Source: Shinella kummerowiae (lineage in GTDB: Bacteria > Pseudomonadota > Alphaproteobacteria > Rhizobiales > Rhizobiaceae). From it: a DNA stretch of 64,000 nucleotides. The DNA lies in NCBI RefSeq assembly GCF_009827055.1, contig NZ_WUMK01000014.1:29405-93404 (forward strand), read 5' to 3'. The position numbers and the translations under genes are program-made. The notes beneath the pieces are model-generated. The model had not been told where the DNA came from. It made no database searches and saw nothing but the letters and a program-made list of their open reading frames with translations. The stretch's first letter is position 1. Each line of letters opens with the position of its first letter. Shown in pieces: positions 27,430 to 37,241 of this stretch.

Positions 27430-27978
27430 TTACTGTTCAGTTACGAGAGGCACACCCAGTGCAGCCTGGATCGTGTCGCGTTGTTCGGAAACCAGATCTG
27501 CGGCGATCAGCTTGCTGGCTTCATCCTCCTTCCGGGGTGTCGCGTGGCGGAAGATGTACCAACCGCCATCTGGCTCCCGTTTCTGGTAGATGGCACCCGA
27601 GGCGAGCCGGTGGGAAAAACAGGTCTTGGCAGGGAAAGCGCCCTTGTCCGTGTGCCACGTCGCCTTGAGGCACATGAGGCCCGTCTCGGTTATGACCCAT
27701 CGCCCCTCGGCCCAGGTCTTGCCGGTCTCGCCATTCGACCATGCGCTGAAGCGCCGGTTCGCGTCGGTCATCATCCCGGCGCCGTTTTCCCAGCGCCAGC
27801 TCTTGTCCCTGTAGAGCTTGTAAAGCTCGAGGGCGCTCATGGCGCGCGCGCCCGCGGGCAGCGCGGAATCGTGTGACAATGCCATCTGTGCGGATCCGGC
27901 GAGCAAAGCCGCGGTAGCAGCGACCTTTGCCAGCATACGCAGACCCCGCGCATACGATAGAAAACTAGCTGTTGTCAT
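27430..27978 (-). CDS. DUF995-family exported protein (copy 2)
   Basis: Protein of 182 residues, the same length as copy 1 and clearly related: ALELYKLYRDKSWRWENGAGMM, WAEGRWVITETGLMCLKATW, AKTCFSHRLASGAIYQKR and GGWYIFRHA. The N-terminal hydrophobic stretch (LAKVAATAALLAGSAQMALS) is a likely signal peptide. The ATG at 27978 follows GGAGGCTCC and overlaps the end of the UDP-glucose dehydrogenase gene by 14 bp, so it belongs to the polysaccharide operon. The role is unknown. Confidence 0.8.
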   Translation of the reverse strand: MTTASFLSYARGLRMLAKVAATAALLAGSAQMALSHDSALPAGARAMSALELYKLYRDKSWRWENGAGMMTDANRRFSAWSNGETGKTWAEGRWVITETGLMCLKATWHTDKGAFPAKTCFSHRLASGAIYQKREPDGGWYIFRHATPRKEDEASKLIAADLVSEQRDTIQAALGVPLVTEQ

Positions 27979-29398
27979 TGGAGCCTCCTGCCATCTCGAA
28001 ATATGCAAGATCCGTTTTGCGTGCGGCGGAAACGTGCAGCGCAGCAGAGGACGGCGTTGCAGTGGTGACGTCATGCCGCGCCACCGTCGGGCGACCGATG
28101 CCGGAAACGCGAAAGCCCGTTCGTTCGGCAGCACCCGGCTCGAACGCGTTTCTCAGATCGACCAGGATCTTTTGGCGCATCACGGCTTTCAGGCTCGCGA
28201 GATCGAGGTGGCGGATATCGTCCCATTCGGTGACGACGACGACCGCATCGGCGTCGCGCGCGCATTCATAGGGATCGCGATGCAGCTCGACATCCGAAAG
28301 GACCTGCCGGGCATTCTCGATACCCGCGGGATCGTAGGCACGAATGCGGGCACCGAAACGCTGCAACGTCTCGATAAGCGGGACGGACGGCGCCTCGCGC
28401 ATATCATCCGTATCCGGCTTGAAGGTGAGGCCGAGGATGGCGATGGTCAGATCCTCGACGTCACCGCCCAGCGCATCCACGACCTTCAGAGCCATCCGGC
28501 GTTTGCGCGCCTCGTTCGCGGTGACGGTCTCTTCCACGATGCGCAGCGCCACACCATGGTCCTGCGCGGTCCGCAGCAGCGCCATCGTGTCTTTCGGGAA
28601 ACAGGATCCCCCATAACCTGGCCCGGCGTTCAGGAAGCTCGTCCCGATCCGTTTGTCGAGCCCGACGCCGAGCGCCAGATGGCTGACATCACTGCCCACT
28701 TGCTCACAAAGATCGGCCAGTTCGTTGATGAAGGTGATCTTCGTGGCGAGAAAAGCGTTGGCGGCGTATTTGATCAGCTCCGACGTGCGCCGCTGCGTGA
28801 CGACGATCGGCGTCCTGCGCAGGTCGAGGGACGCACCGTAGAGCTTGGTCAGAACGTCACGCGCACGGTCGTCCTCGATCCCGATCACGACGCGGTCGGG
28901 CTCCAGAAAATCGCGGATGGCGACGCCCTCGCGTAGGAATTCCGGATTGGACGCCACCGAGAAGGAGCCGGCCTTGCGCACCGATCCGATGATTTTCTGC
29001 ACGATATCGCCGGTGCCCACGGGCACGGTGGATTTGATGACGATGACAGCGTTGTCTTCGATCAGCGAGGCAAGCTCGCGCGCGGCCATGTATACGAAGC
29101 TGAGATCCGCATCGCCGTGTCCCGCACGGGGCGGCGTGCCGACCGCGATGAACACGACCGATGCCCCCCTCACGGCGTCAGCCAGATCGCAGGTGAAACG
29201 CAATCGACCGGCCGCGAAATTTCGCTCCACGAGTTCGTCCAGACCCGGTTCGTAGATCGGAACCACGCCCCGTTCCAGGCTGGCGATCTTCTGGGCATTT
29301 TTATCCATGCAGACGACGTCGTGGCCCCAGCCAGAAAAACACGCGCCGCTGACCAATCCGACATAACCCGTCCCGATGACTGCGATCTTCATGCTCAT
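27965..29398 (-). CDS. ugd: UDP-glucose 6-dehydrogenase
   Basis: Cytosolic enzyme that oxidises UDP-glucose twice with NAD+ to UDP-glucuronate. The NAD-binding start is MKIAVIGTGYVGLVSGACFS (residues 3-22); the catalytic Cys is in PGYGGSCFPKDT (about residue 260), and GLTFKPDTDDMREAPS marks the C-terminal domain. The length (477) is a little above the usual 440 because of a low-complexity tail (RPTVARHDVTTATPSSAALHVSAARK). Its product feeds the UDP-xylose synthase encoded 4 kb away. Confidence 0.95.
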   Translation of the reverse strand: MSMKIAVIGTGYVGLVSGACFSGWGHDVVCMDKNAQKIASLERGVVPIYEPGLDELVERNFAAGRLRFTCDLADAVRGASVVFIAVGTPPRAGHGDADLSFVYMAARELASLIEDNAVIVIKSTVPVGTGDIVQKIIGSVRKAGSFSVASNPEFLREGVAIRDFLEPDRVVIGIEDDRARDVLTKLYGASLDLRRTPIVVTQRRTSELIKYAANAFLATKITFINELADLCEQVGSDVSHLALGVGLDKRIGTSFLNAGPGYGGSCFPKDTMALLRTAQDHGVALRIVEETVTANEARKRRMALKVVDALGGDVEDLTIAILGLTFKPDTDDMREAPSVPLIETLQRFGARIRAYDPAGIENARQVLSDVELHRDPYECARDADAVVVVTEWDDIRHLDLASLKAVMRQKILVDLRNAFEPGAAERTGFRVSGIGRPTVARHDVTTATPSSAALHVSAARKTDLAYFEMAGGSNDNS

Positions 29399-29403
29399 CC
29401 CCT

Positions 29404-31248
29404 TTACGGCTGGCTTGCACGGCTGGCCGCGCTTGTGCGCCAGCGCGGATTGAAGATGGTACTGTGAACGTCATGGCTACCGATGCCCGCGCCGGCCACG
29501 GAAAAACGGTCGTCGAACAGGGTGAAGCTTTGCGTGCCCCAGGCGAGCGCCTCGACGCCTTCCCTCCCCCGGTCAATCATCGCGAAGCCTGGCAGGGCGA
29601 CGAGGACGAGCATGTAGGTCGCAAAGGCGGGCTGAGACATGCGCACCTGATAGCGAATCCGGTTCTCCCGCGCGTGCTGCCGCAGGATCATGAACACCAC
29701 GAACACGTAGAAGAACGCGTTGACGATGGCGAAGATATAGAACCCGCGCGTCTCGCCGGCATCGCGAACCAACAGCACCGGAGCAATCGAGATCAGCACC
29801 ACGAACACGTATGGCGCGAGCACACGAAACGGCAGTGGATCGGCCTCAGTCGTGCCTTTGGGCGTGACGCGGAAATCGACGAACGAGCCTGTCATCCAGT
29901 CACGGAACGCCGCAAAGGTGCCGGCAAGAACCCAAGGCCAGCGGGCGAGCAGGAACAGCATCGCTTCCCAGCTGAAAATCTTGCCGTCGACGGGCCGGAA
30001 CGTGCCGCTCGCGCGCCACCAGTACGCCATGATCAGGATCATCAGGGACTGCGGCATGAAGTGGAGCAGGAAATCCGGATAGGTGACGCTGACGAAATTG
30101 CGGCCGTAAAGCAAAACGACGGTCGGCAGCACGAACGTCACCGCCAGGAAGAAGGCGTAGAGCGGATACCAGAATTGCGAGAACAGAAACTGGATCTTCA
30201 GGCGCAACGGCAGGCGACCGATCAGCTTGGGCGTATATTGCAGAAGGATCATCACCAGGCTGCGCGACCATTGGAATTCCTGCGTGACGAGGTCGGCGAA
30301 GGTCCGCGGCCCGTCGCCATGCGCAATGGCATCGAGCGCATGCACGCCCCGCCAGCCATGGGCGTTCATGAAGAGCGTCGTCGAATGATCCTCGGCAAGC
30401 TCCGGCCCCAGGCCACCGATCTCCTTGAGGGCGCTCGTTCGGACCGCATAGTGGGAACCGATGCATACCGGAGCAAAGCCGCCATTGTAGCCGGCTTGCA
30501 GGGAACCGTGCATGCTGGCCTCGACATAGAGGCGGCCCCGCGCGGACCAGCTTTCGGCGGCATTGCGGTCACAGATGCTGGGTGCCGAGACATAGCCGAT
30601 GGCGGGATCCGCAAAGGGTCGCAGCATGTGGAAGAGATAGTCCGGCTCGGGAATGTGATCCGCGTCGAGCTGCGAGACGAAATCATACCGTTCGTAGCCG
30701 TAATGGTCGTAGAAGAAAGCGAGATTACCCTCCTTGCAGCGCGTGCGGCGCGGCCAGGATTGGCGGTGATAGTCCATGCGGCCCTTGCGCGTCGAGACGT
30801 GCACGCCGTTGGCCCTGCACCAGGCGAGCGTTTCGAGCGTCGGATCCTCGTCGGCGAGCCAGGTGTCGTGCGGCACGGTCTGAGCCAGCATGGCGCGCAA
30901 GGTCGCGGCCACGACCTTGAACGGCTCCGACGGCGCCTTCGTGACCACCATGGCGATCCGGCTGCCGGCGGGAATCCGCAACGGACCGACGGGACGCCGC
31001 GCATTAAAGAAGACGGTGATGAAGTAAACGGGCAGAAGCGTTATCCAAGCCAGAAGCGCCGTCACCAGGAGCGCGCCGGCGAGCTGGCTGTCGCCAACGC
31101 TGGCCAGCCACCATTGCCACAAATAGACGATGCTCGCGGCCCAGAGCGCCACGCCGACGAGATATTCCACGCGCTTGCGGCCCGTGAATATCGATGCCAT
31201 GAGCGGCTCGTTCCTCTCTCCTCTCGAGGTGATCGAAGCGGTCCTCAT
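29404..31248 (-). CDS. Processive glycosyltransferase family 2, cellulose-synthase-like
   Basis: Inner-membrane polysaccharide synthase of 614 residues. Two membrane segments (VGVALWAASIVYLWQWWL and LVTALLAWITLLPVYFITVFF) precede the GT-A catalytic region with LADEDPT, the DAD motif in VSQLDADHIPEPDY, ELAEDHSTTLF and a QxxxW-type QEFQWSRS. Further membrane segments follow (YPLYAFFLAVTFVLPTVVLL and others) and no PilZ domain is seen. GGAGGTCC before the ATG that overlaps the galE stop (ATGA) supports the start. The polymer probably uses UDP-sugars made by the neighbours; the actual linkage is not readable. Confidence 0.9.
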   Translation of the reverse strand: MRTASITSRGERNEPLMASIFTGRKRVEYLVGVALWAASIVYLWQWWLASVGDSQLAGALLVTALLAWITLLPVYFITVFFNARRPVGPLRIPAGSRIAMVVTKAPSEPFKVVAATLRAMLAQTVPHDTWLADEDPTLETLAWCRANGVHVSTRKGRMDYHRQSWPRRTRCKEGNLAFFYDHYGYERYDFVSQLDADHIPEPDYLFHMLRPFADPAIGYVSAPSICDRNAAESWSARGRLYVEASMHGSLQAGYNGGFAPVCIGSHYAVRTSALKEIGGLGPELAEDHSTTLFMNAHGWRGVHALDAIAHGDGPRTFADLVTQEFQWSRSLVMILLQYTPKLIGRLPLRLKIQFLFSQFWYPLYAFFLAVTFVLPTVVLLYGRNFVSVTYPDFLLHFMPQSLMILIMAYWWRASGTFRPVDGKIFSWEAMLFLLARWPWVLAGTFAAFRDWMTGSFVDFRVTPKGTTEADPLPFRVLAPYVFVVLISIAPVLLVRDAGETRGFYIFAIVNAFFYVFVVFMILRQHARENRIRYQVRMSQPAFATYMLVLVALPGFAMIDRGREGVEALAWGTQSFTLFDDRFSVAGAGIGSHDVHSTIFNPRWRTSAASRASQP

Positions 31249-32231
31249 TGCCGGACCTCCAGGCCGAAGAACGGGGCGGCAGAGCGGACGATGGTGTCGA
31301 GGTCGGAATAGACCGCCTTGAAACCGATCGTTTCGGCTGCAAGCGTCGGGTCGGCATAGAGTGCCTGAGGGTCGCCAACGCGGCGCTCGCGTATTGCGAT
31401 CGGCACCTTGCGGCCCGTAAGGCGATGAATCGCCTCCAGGACTTCCTTGATGGACGTGCCATGGCCCGTACCGAGATTGACGGCCAGGTTGCCGCCGCCT
31501 CCCAGCAGGTGTTCCATCGCCAGCACATGCGCACGCGCCAAGTCGGTGACATGGATATAGTCGCGGATGCAGGTGCCGTCGGGCGTATCGTAATCGTCAC
31601 CGTAAACGTCGAGGACGTCGATACGGCCGGCGGCAGCCATCATGGCGCGCGGAATGAGATGCGTTTCGGGATCGTGCGCTTCACCTATTTCCCCATCGAG
31701 ATCCGCCCCCGCCGCGTTGAAGTAACGCAAGGCCACATAGTGCATGTCGTAGGTAGCCGCGTAGTCGGCCAACATCTGTTCCGCGATCAGCTTCGTGCGT
31801 CCGTAGGGATTGATCGGGCGCTGGCCTGCCCCCTCGCGGATCGGCAGGCTTTCGGGAATCCCGTAGGTCGCGCAACTTGAGGAGAAGATGAGATTGCGCA
31901 CGCCCGAGAGGAGGCAGGCATCGAGCAGCGACTGCGTGCCGCTGACATTGTTGCGATAGTATTTTGCCGGGTTCTCCACGGATTCGCCGACATAGGCCGA
32001 CGCCGCGAAATGGATCACGGCGACCGGTTCCTCCTCCTCGATCGCCGCCCGCAGTCGCCGCGTATCCAGGATATCGCCCTGGATGAAGCGTCCCCAGCAC
32101 ACGGACTGCCGGTTTCCGGTCGAAAGATTGTCGTAGACGACGGGTTCGAACCCCTGCCCGCTCAGCAGTTTTGCCGTATTGCTTCCAATGAAGCCGGCAC
32201 CACCGACGACAAGTACCCTTTTCCTGACCAT
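31245..32231 (-). CDS. galE: UDP-glucose 4-epimerase
   Basis: NAD-dependent short-chain dehydrogenase/reductase of 328 residues that interconverts UDP-glucose and UDP-galactose. The NAD-binding motif is GGAGFIGSN (about residues 9-17); SSSCATYG and the catalytic YGRTK (Tyr and Lys) are present, as is RYFNAAGAD. The gene ends with an ATGA overlap with the GT2 synthase gene, so the two are coupled. It supplies substrate for the polysaccharide locus. Other epimerases of UDP-sugars cannot be fully excluded. Confidence 0.93.
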   Translation of the reverse strand: MVRKRVLVVGGAGFIGSNTAKLLSGQGFEPVVYDNLSTGNRQSVCWGRFIQGDILDTRRLRAAIEEEEPVAVIHFAASAYVGESVENPAKYYRNNVSGTQSLLDACLLSGVRNLIFSSSCATYGIPESLPIREGAGQRPINPYGRTKLIAEQMLADYAATYDMHYVALRYFNAAGADLDGEIGEAHDPETHLIPRAMMAAAGRIDVLDVYGDDYDTPDGTCIRDYIHVTDLARAHVLAMEHLLGGGGNLAVNLGTGHGTSIKEVLEAIHRLTGRKVPIAIRERRVGDPQALYADPTLAAETIGFKAVYSDLDTIVRSAAPFFGLEVRQ

Positions 32232-32381
32232 ATCAGTGCCTTCTCGAAGACATAGAACGATCCGTGCGCTCCGCGCATGGGCGGGAGCGACAGTATCGCT
32301 GCCTCACTGTTTTCGGTTCGGTTTGTCCGCCGCTCTTGCGCGATCAGACACAAAGCATTGTTTTCAATGCGTCATACGGCG

Positions 32382-32414
32382 CCGAAGCGGTTCTGCTTCG
32401 GCTGGAAATGCTCT
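32382..32414. repeat. Dispersed hairpin repeat, copy 2
   Basis: CCGAAGC (32382-32388) pairs with GCTTCGG (32395-32401), followed by CTGGAAATGCTC and TAGGCA. It lies just downstream of the UDP-xylose synthase stop (read on the minus strand) and matches the repeat at 25,679-25,712. Confidence 0.6.
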
Positions 32415-33420
32415 AGGCAACGATGGCGAGTTCCTTGGAGACAGGCGCCAGCTGGTGCTCAAAATAGGCGATTGTCGCCTTCAGGCCCTCCGTCAGCGCA
32501 ACCGTCGGCCTCCACCCCAGCGTCCGCTCTGCCACGGTGATGTCGGGCTTGCGCTGGTGGGGATCGTCGACCGGCAACGTGCGATAAACGATTTTGGAAG
32601 ACGACCCCGTCATGGCGATGACCTGCTCGGCGAGCTGACTGACGGTGAATTCGCCCGGATTGCCGATGTTGACCGGTGTTTGAATGGACGTCGGGCTGTT
32701 CATCAGCCGGAAGAAGCCCTCAATCAGATCGTCGACATAACAAAAGGAACGGGTCTGGGATCCATCGCCGTAGACGGTGATGTCCTCACCCTTCAAAGCC
32801 TGAACGATGAAATTTGAGACAACCCGGCCATCGTCGGTACGCATGCGCGGCCCGTAGGTGTTGAAAATGCGCCCGATGCGGATATCGACACCGTATTGCT
32901 GGTGATAGCTGAAAAACAGCGTCTCGGCAGACCGCTTGCCCTCGTCGTAGCAGGCGCGCGGGCCGAAGGAATTGACATTGCCCCAATAGGTCTCCGGTTG
33001 CGGATGCACATGGGGATCGCCGTAGATCTCCGACGTCGACGCCTGAAAAATCCGCGCCTTGTAGTGCGCCGCAAGTTCCAGGAGGTTGAGCGCGCCCAAG
33101 ACGCTGGTCATCATCGTATGGACCGGGTCGGCCTGATAATGCAGTGGCGAAGCCGGGCAGGCGAGATTGTAGATTTCATCAACCGCGAAATCGATCGGCT
33201 CGACGATGTCGTGCCGCACGAAGCTGAACGTGTCGAAGCGCAGCAGGTGGTGCAGATTTTCCATCCGGCCCGTGGAAAAGTTATCCAGGCAGATCACCGT
33301 ATTACCACCTCTAAGGAGGCGCTCACAGAGATGTGAACCTAGAAAACCCGCCCCACCTGCCACAAGAACACGATGCTTGGCTTTTTTATTCATGCTCGCA
33401 TTGAGAGTTTTGTACGGCAT
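32413..33420 (-). CDS. UDP-glucuronate decarboxylase (UDP-xylose synthase)
   Basis: NAD-dependent SDR enzyme of 335 residues. The NAD motif is [12 protein letters not shown]. Substrate and family markers are [29 protein letters not shown], the catalytic CYDEGKR (Tyr, Lys) and [10 protein letters not shown]. These are characteristic of UXS, which converts UDP-glucuronate to UDP-xylose. With the UDP-glucose dehydrogenase this gives a complete route to UDP-xylose. I chose the ATG at 33420, since GGAG lies about 9 bp upstream; an ATG at 33393 and a TTG at 33441 are alternatives. Confidence 0.93.
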   Translation of the reverse strand: MPYKTLNASMNKKAKHRVLVAGGAGFLGSHLCERLLRGGNTVICLDNFSTGRMENLHHLLRFDTFSFVRHDIVEPIDFAVDEIYNLACPASPLHYQADPVHTMMTSVLGALNLLELAAHYKARIFQASTSEIYGDPHVHPQPETYWGNVNSFGPRACYDEGKRSAETLFFSYHQQYGVDIRIGRIFNTYGPRMRTDDGRVVSNFIVQALKGEDITVYGDGSQTRSFCYVDDLIEGFFRLMNSPTSIQTPVNIGNPGEFTVSQLAEQVIAMTGSSSKIVYRTLPVDDPHQRKPDITVAERTLGWRPTVALTEGLKATIAYFEHQLAPVSKELAIVA

Positions 33421-33441
33421 ACCCACAATACTCCAAAACAA

Positions 33442-34002
33442 CGGGGCGATCTCGCAAATACATTTCAGTACTTGCAGGGATTTTTACCTTTCATTAACTC
33501 TGAAAATGTATATATTAGCTAAATGGTATTAATACAATATCATTAAATCCGGAAACTTTTCAAATCATCCATTCCTGTGACATGAGGATTTTTGTCTACT
33601 TCTGATTTGCTCTGCTGGACGTTTTAAACCACACAACCGCGCGGCACGTGCGGCAAGTGCAGACACCAGGTCGCTCTTGACAAGCAACACCAGCGCTCTA
33701 GCTGCGAATCGATCCTCTGGAGGGAATTCAGGTGCTTGTTTTCAAATGAAAACAGCCACATGAAACTCGAAAAAATTAACGATAAAAAATCACACTATTG
33801 GATGAATCCAAAGCACGGTATATATACAATAGGCGTAGATCGACATTTAACTCTGTGCAAATGAGTATTGTTCAAAGAAGCAAGACAATACTACCTCTGC
33901 ACATGGTGCCTGCCAAAGTGCATGACAGAGTAGGACGCGTACCACTGAAAACGGCGTCGGAACGAGACGTTCCAGCATTTCGGAGTAAGCAAGGTCAGGG
34001 CA
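33442..34002. promoter_or_regulatory. Intergenic divergent promoter region
   Basis: About 560 bp between the UDP-xylose synthase and AraC genes, which diverge. It is AT-rich near 33,470-33,560 and 33,760-33,850 and should hold both promoters. Short open frames occur here but have no supporting start or composition. Confidence 0.5.
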
Positions 34003-35136
34003 ATGGTCGACATTCGGTCGCGGTCGGAATTCGTCGAACGTAGGCGTTTTGCACGCGTGGTCCATGCTCCGCTGGGTGTGGATGAGATGCAAAGCGACGT
34101 GCTGGTCCCCCTGCATTTCGACACCGACACTCTACCGCCGTCCCAGCAGTTTGCGGCCTGGCAGGAATACATCTCCCCTTTGGTCGACATCCACCTGCCG
34201 GAACACGTCTATCCCAGCGACGGGTTTGTCGCCCGCCAGAGCGTCTGGAATCTGGGTGGCATGCTGATGACCAGGCAAAGCAGCCCCGCTTTCACCTATA
34301 TGCGCCCGCCCGAGAAGGTGCGGCTCAGCCCCCTCGATCACTGGCACATCCTTTTTCTGCAATCCGGTCGCAGTTGGACCGAGGTCGATGGCCGCGTCGC
34401 GGAGAATGAACCGGGACTGGTGGAAATCCGCTCGCTCGGCCGCCCTTTCCGAGGGCGCAAACTGGCAACGGAATCGATGAGCCTGATTGCACCCGTCGAC
34501 CTGTTTTCCGATCATGGCGGCTTGCCCACCGCCAGCAACAACATTGTCCTGGGCGGCCATCGCGCCCGGTTGCTGACGGACTATATTGCAAGCGTCGAAG
34601 CCAATCTGCCTTTCTTCACACAGGAGGATCTGCCCGGTGTCAGGGAACGCCTGCGGGAAATGGTGTTCGAGGCGGTAACGCCCCTGGTGGATCGCAATGC
34701 CGGCACGGATCACGTCTCGGATATTGGGTTAATGACACGGGCGAGGCGTTTCATCACAAGTCACATCGCCTCGCCAGACCTGACCGCCGAGGCGCTGTGC
34801 AAGGAATTGGCCATCTCCCGGACGCGGCTTTACGAACTGTTCGAGACGTCGGGCGGCGTTGCGAACTACATCCGCCGCCGCCGACTCCTTGCGGCGCACG
34901 CCATGTTGGCGGACCCGGCCGACGGCCGGAAGGTCGCGGAGATCGGTGCGGCGATCGGCATCGAATCCCCCGCGAACTTCAGCCGCGCCTTCACGCAACA
35001 GTTCGGATATAGCCCCAGCAACGTCTATAGACATGGTCTCGAACAACGAGGCGCCCATCCCCGACCGCATGGCGAAAACAATGATGAGCACGCGCTCACA
35101 TTCGAAGGCATGTTGCGCACGCTAGGGCTTTTCTAA
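34003..35136 (+). CDS. AraC-family transcriptional regulator
   Basis: Regulator of 377 residues. The N-terminal part (VLVPLHFDTDTLPPSQQFAAWQEYISPL) resembles the AraC_binding_2 domain of regulators of the FeaR/NitR type. The C-terminal double helix-turn-helix (TAEALCKELAISRTRLYELF... RRRLLAAHAMLADPADGRKVAEIGAAIGIESPANFSRAFTQQFGYSPS, about residues 262-345) binds DNA. The start is either the ATG at 34003, with a weak AGGTCAGGG upstream, or the ATG at 34087. It is close to a nitrilase remnant and may have controlled that lost gene (inference). Confidence 0.88.
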   Translation: MVDIRSRSEFVERRRFARVVHAPLGVDEMQSDVLVPLHFDTDTLPPSQQFAAWQEYISPLVDIHLPEHVYPSDGFVARQSVWNLGGMLMTRQSSPAFTYMRPPEKVRLSPLDHWHILFLQSGRSWTEVDGRVAENEPGLVEIRSLGRPFRGRKLATESMSLIAPVDLFSDHGGLPTASNNIVLGGHRARLLTDYIASVEANLPFFTQEDLPGVRERLREMVFEAVTPLVDRNAGTDHVSDIGLMTRARRFITSHIASPDLTAEALCKELAISRTRLYELFETSGGVANYIRRRRLLAAHAMLADPADGRKVAEIGAAIGIESPANFSRAFTQQFGYSPSNVYRHGLEQRGAHPRPHGENNDEHALTFEGMLRTLGLF

Positions 35137-35156
35137 CCGCGGTACATTTTTGCTAT

Positions 35157-35366
35157 TTAGCCCCACAGTGATGGCCTGTTCCTGGCAGTAACCCGCCATT
35201 CGTCAAGCTTTCGCGCCATCTTCGCGCGAAGCTTGGAATTGAAGTTATCGGCACCCGTCCGGGCGACGACAAGCTTCGGGATGTTGATGTCGATCTCCGC
35301 CACCAGGATCGCTTCGGATTTTGCAATGTCACCGCATACGGTGGTGACATGCCGGGCGGTGAAGAC
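35157..35366 (-). pseudogene. Remnant of a nitrilase-superfamily gene (3' end)
   Basis: One minus-strand frame reads VFTARHVTTVCGDIAKSEAI, then LVAEIDINIPKLVVARTGADNFNSKLRAKM and ends RNRPSLWG followed by a stop. This resembles the last part of carbon-nitrogen hydrolases (the AEID element after the catalytic region). An in-frame TAG lies directly upstream, and no catalytic Glu/Lys/Cys parts are found before mntH. So the gene is truncated. The call rests on a short stretch. Confidence 0.45.
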
Positions 35367-35454
35367 CTACTTCGCCACCGATGACCTGGAATCACTGCAC
35401 GGCCAACTTCGCGAGGTTCACTGATTTGGAGCGAACCGCGCAACGGCACGCCCA

Positions 35455-36780
35455 CTAAGCCAGGAAATCGACCAGCAGTTTGACGTTCAGCGCCGCAATG
35501 ATGATTGCAACCAATCCGGCGATGGCCGTCAGCCAGCGTGGCGCCACAAGCGCGCCCATCTTGCGCTGGTCCGCAGTGAACAGGACCAGCGGAAATACCG
35601 CGAAGGAGAGCTGCAAACTCAGCACCACCTGCGTCAGAATCAGCAGCTTCGCCGTGCCGCCGTCGCCATAGAAGATCGTCACGCCGGCCGCGGGGATGAT
35701 GGCGATCCCGCGTGTGACGAGGCGCCGCAACCACGCGGCCAACCGGATATGAAGGAACCCTTCCATGACAATCTGGCCGGCCAAGGTCGCCGTGACGGTA
35801 GAATTGAGACCGCAACACAAGAGCGCGACACCGAAAAGCGTCGGTGCAATCGCCATGCCGAGAAGCGGCGCGAGCAGATTATGCGCTTCGCCGAGTTCGG
35901 CCACCTCGGTTCGACCAGTCGCATGGAAAGCGGCGGCTGCCAGGATAAGGATCGAAGCGTTCACCAGGAGCGCAAACATCAGGGCGACCGTTGAATCGAT
36001 GGTCGCGAACTTCAGCGCTTCGCGGCGTTCCTCGAGGCTTTCTCCGTAGGCCCGCGTCTGCACGATACCCGAATGAAGATAGAGATTGTGCGGCATCACC
36101 GTCGCACCGAGGATACCGAGAGCGAGATACAACATCTCGGGATTGGTGACGATCTCGGTCGTCGGAGCGAAGCCGCGGATGACCTCGCCCCAGTCGGGAT
36201 CCGCCAATCCGATCTGGACCGCGAAGCAAACGGCGATGACCGCCAGCAATCCTATGACGAACGCTTCCAGCCAGCGAAACCCCAGCCTTTGCAGATAGAG
36301 GATGAGGAACACATCGAGCGCGGTGATGGCGACGCCGATTTCGAGTGGAATGTGGAAGATGAGGTTGAGACCGATCGCCGTGCCGATAACCTCGGCGATA
36401 TCCGTCGCGATGATGGCGATCTCGGCGAGCAGCCAGAGCATATAGGCAACAGGACGTGGGAAGGCATCCCGGCACGCCTGCGCCAAATCACGACCGGAGG
36501 CGATGGCGAGCCGGGCCGTGAGGGATTGGAGAATGATCGCCATGATGTTCGAGATGAGAGCGACGACAAGCAGCGTGTAGCCGAAGCGCGAGCCACCGGC
36601 CAACGATGTCGCCCAATTGCCCGGATCCATATATCCGACGGCCACAAGATAGCCTGGTCCGAAAAACGCAAGCGCCCGCCGAAACTGCGATGCGTCCTTT
36701 CGAACGGCGATCGTTCGGTAGACGTCGGAAAGGGAGACGCTCCCACCCGCGTGCAGCCACCCCTCGCGATGCATGTCCAT
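35455..36780 (-). CDS. mntH: NRAMP-family manganese transporter MntH
   Basis: Proton-coupled divalent-metal importer of 441 residues with about 11 membrane segments. The metal-site motif DPGNW is in [11 protein letters not shown] (helix 1), and the second conserved motif is [13 protein letters not shown] (helix 6). These residues coordinate Mn2+ in the family. A palindrome resembling the Mur (Fur-family, manganese) operator lies about 28 bp upstream of the start. The gene stands alone, transcribed away from the candidate effector gene. Confidence 0.95.
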   Translation of the reverse strand: MDMHREGWLHAGGSVSLSDVYRTIAVRKDASQFRRALAFFGPGYLVAVGYMDPGNWATSLAGGSRFGYTLLVVALISNIMAIILQSLTARLAIASGRDLAQACRDAFPRPVAYMLWLLAEIAIIATDIAEVIGTAIGLNLIFHIPLEIGVAITALDVFLILYLQRLGFRWLEAFVIGLLAVIAVCFAVQIGLADPDWGEVIRGFAPTTEIVTNPEMLYLALGILGATVMPHNLYLHSGIVQTRAYGESLEERREALKFATIDSTVALMFALLVNASILILAAAAFHATGRTEVAELGEAHNLLAPLLGMAIAPTLFGVALLCCGLNSTVTATLAGQIVMEGFLHIRLAAWLRRLVTRGIAIIPAAGVTIFYGDGGTAKLLILTQVVLSLQLSFAVFPLVLFTADQRKMGALVAPRWLTAIAGLVAIIIAALNVKLLVDFLA

Positions 36781-36807
36781 TGCAACACCCTCATCTTAGA
36801 ACGCTAA

Positions 36808-36822
36808 TGCAAATCATTCGCA
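36808..36822. promoter_or_regulatory. Mur/MntR-like operator upstream of mntH
   Basis: TGCAAAT-C-ATTCGCA is a near-perfect inverted repeat of the kind bound by the manganese-responsive Fur homologue Mur in rhizobia. It sits just upstream of the mntH start, where it would repress transcription when Mn2+ is abundant. Confidence 0.65.
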
Positions 36823-37241
36823 GATAGCTTTCGTTGACGCAAGAGGTCTGCTTCCGCTTTAGGCGCAAGCAAATCGATGTTTGCGAGCACCAACCTGAAC
36901 GCAGCAACGGCTCGAATGGGCGTTGAAAGGATTGAAGCCTACGGGATTCCAGCCCTGTCCAGCCAAGCGGCAGGATCGCTTTAGCCGGCTGCGGCATAAG
37001 ACCCGATTATCGAACTTCCGATATCGCGCGGCTCTAAATTTGGATTGCGTAATTTGCCCCTGCCAGCGGGCCATGGTAGTTTGATCGCATAGTTCATGCC
37101 ATTTTTGAGTGCAGATATTTATTGATTGCCGCTTGGCCGGACGCGTTGCCACAATGCGAAGCACGCCAGGCGAACTATTGAATTTCATGACGTTTGTTCG
37201 TCCGGCCTCAGCGCTGGATGGCCCATCCATAAGGTGTGCTC
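36823..37241. promoter_or_regulatory. Intergenic region upstream of the candidate effector gene
   Basis: About 420 bp between divergent mntH and the 37,242 gene. I looked for a vir box (TNCAATTGAAAY) and saw none with a good match. A GGCAGGATCGCTTTA word at 36,969 resembles a border core only weakly. Confidence 0.4.

Noticed and set aside
33798..34043. 81-codon frame upstream of the AraC gene
   Set aside because: It overlaps the AraC start, lies in the AT-rich promoter region and has no ribosome-binding site.
36965..36984. GGCAGGATCGCTTTA upstream of the candidate effector gene as a second T-DNA border
   Set aside because: Only the GGCAGGAT core fits. The ATATAT middle and the GTAAAC end are missing, so it is not a border.
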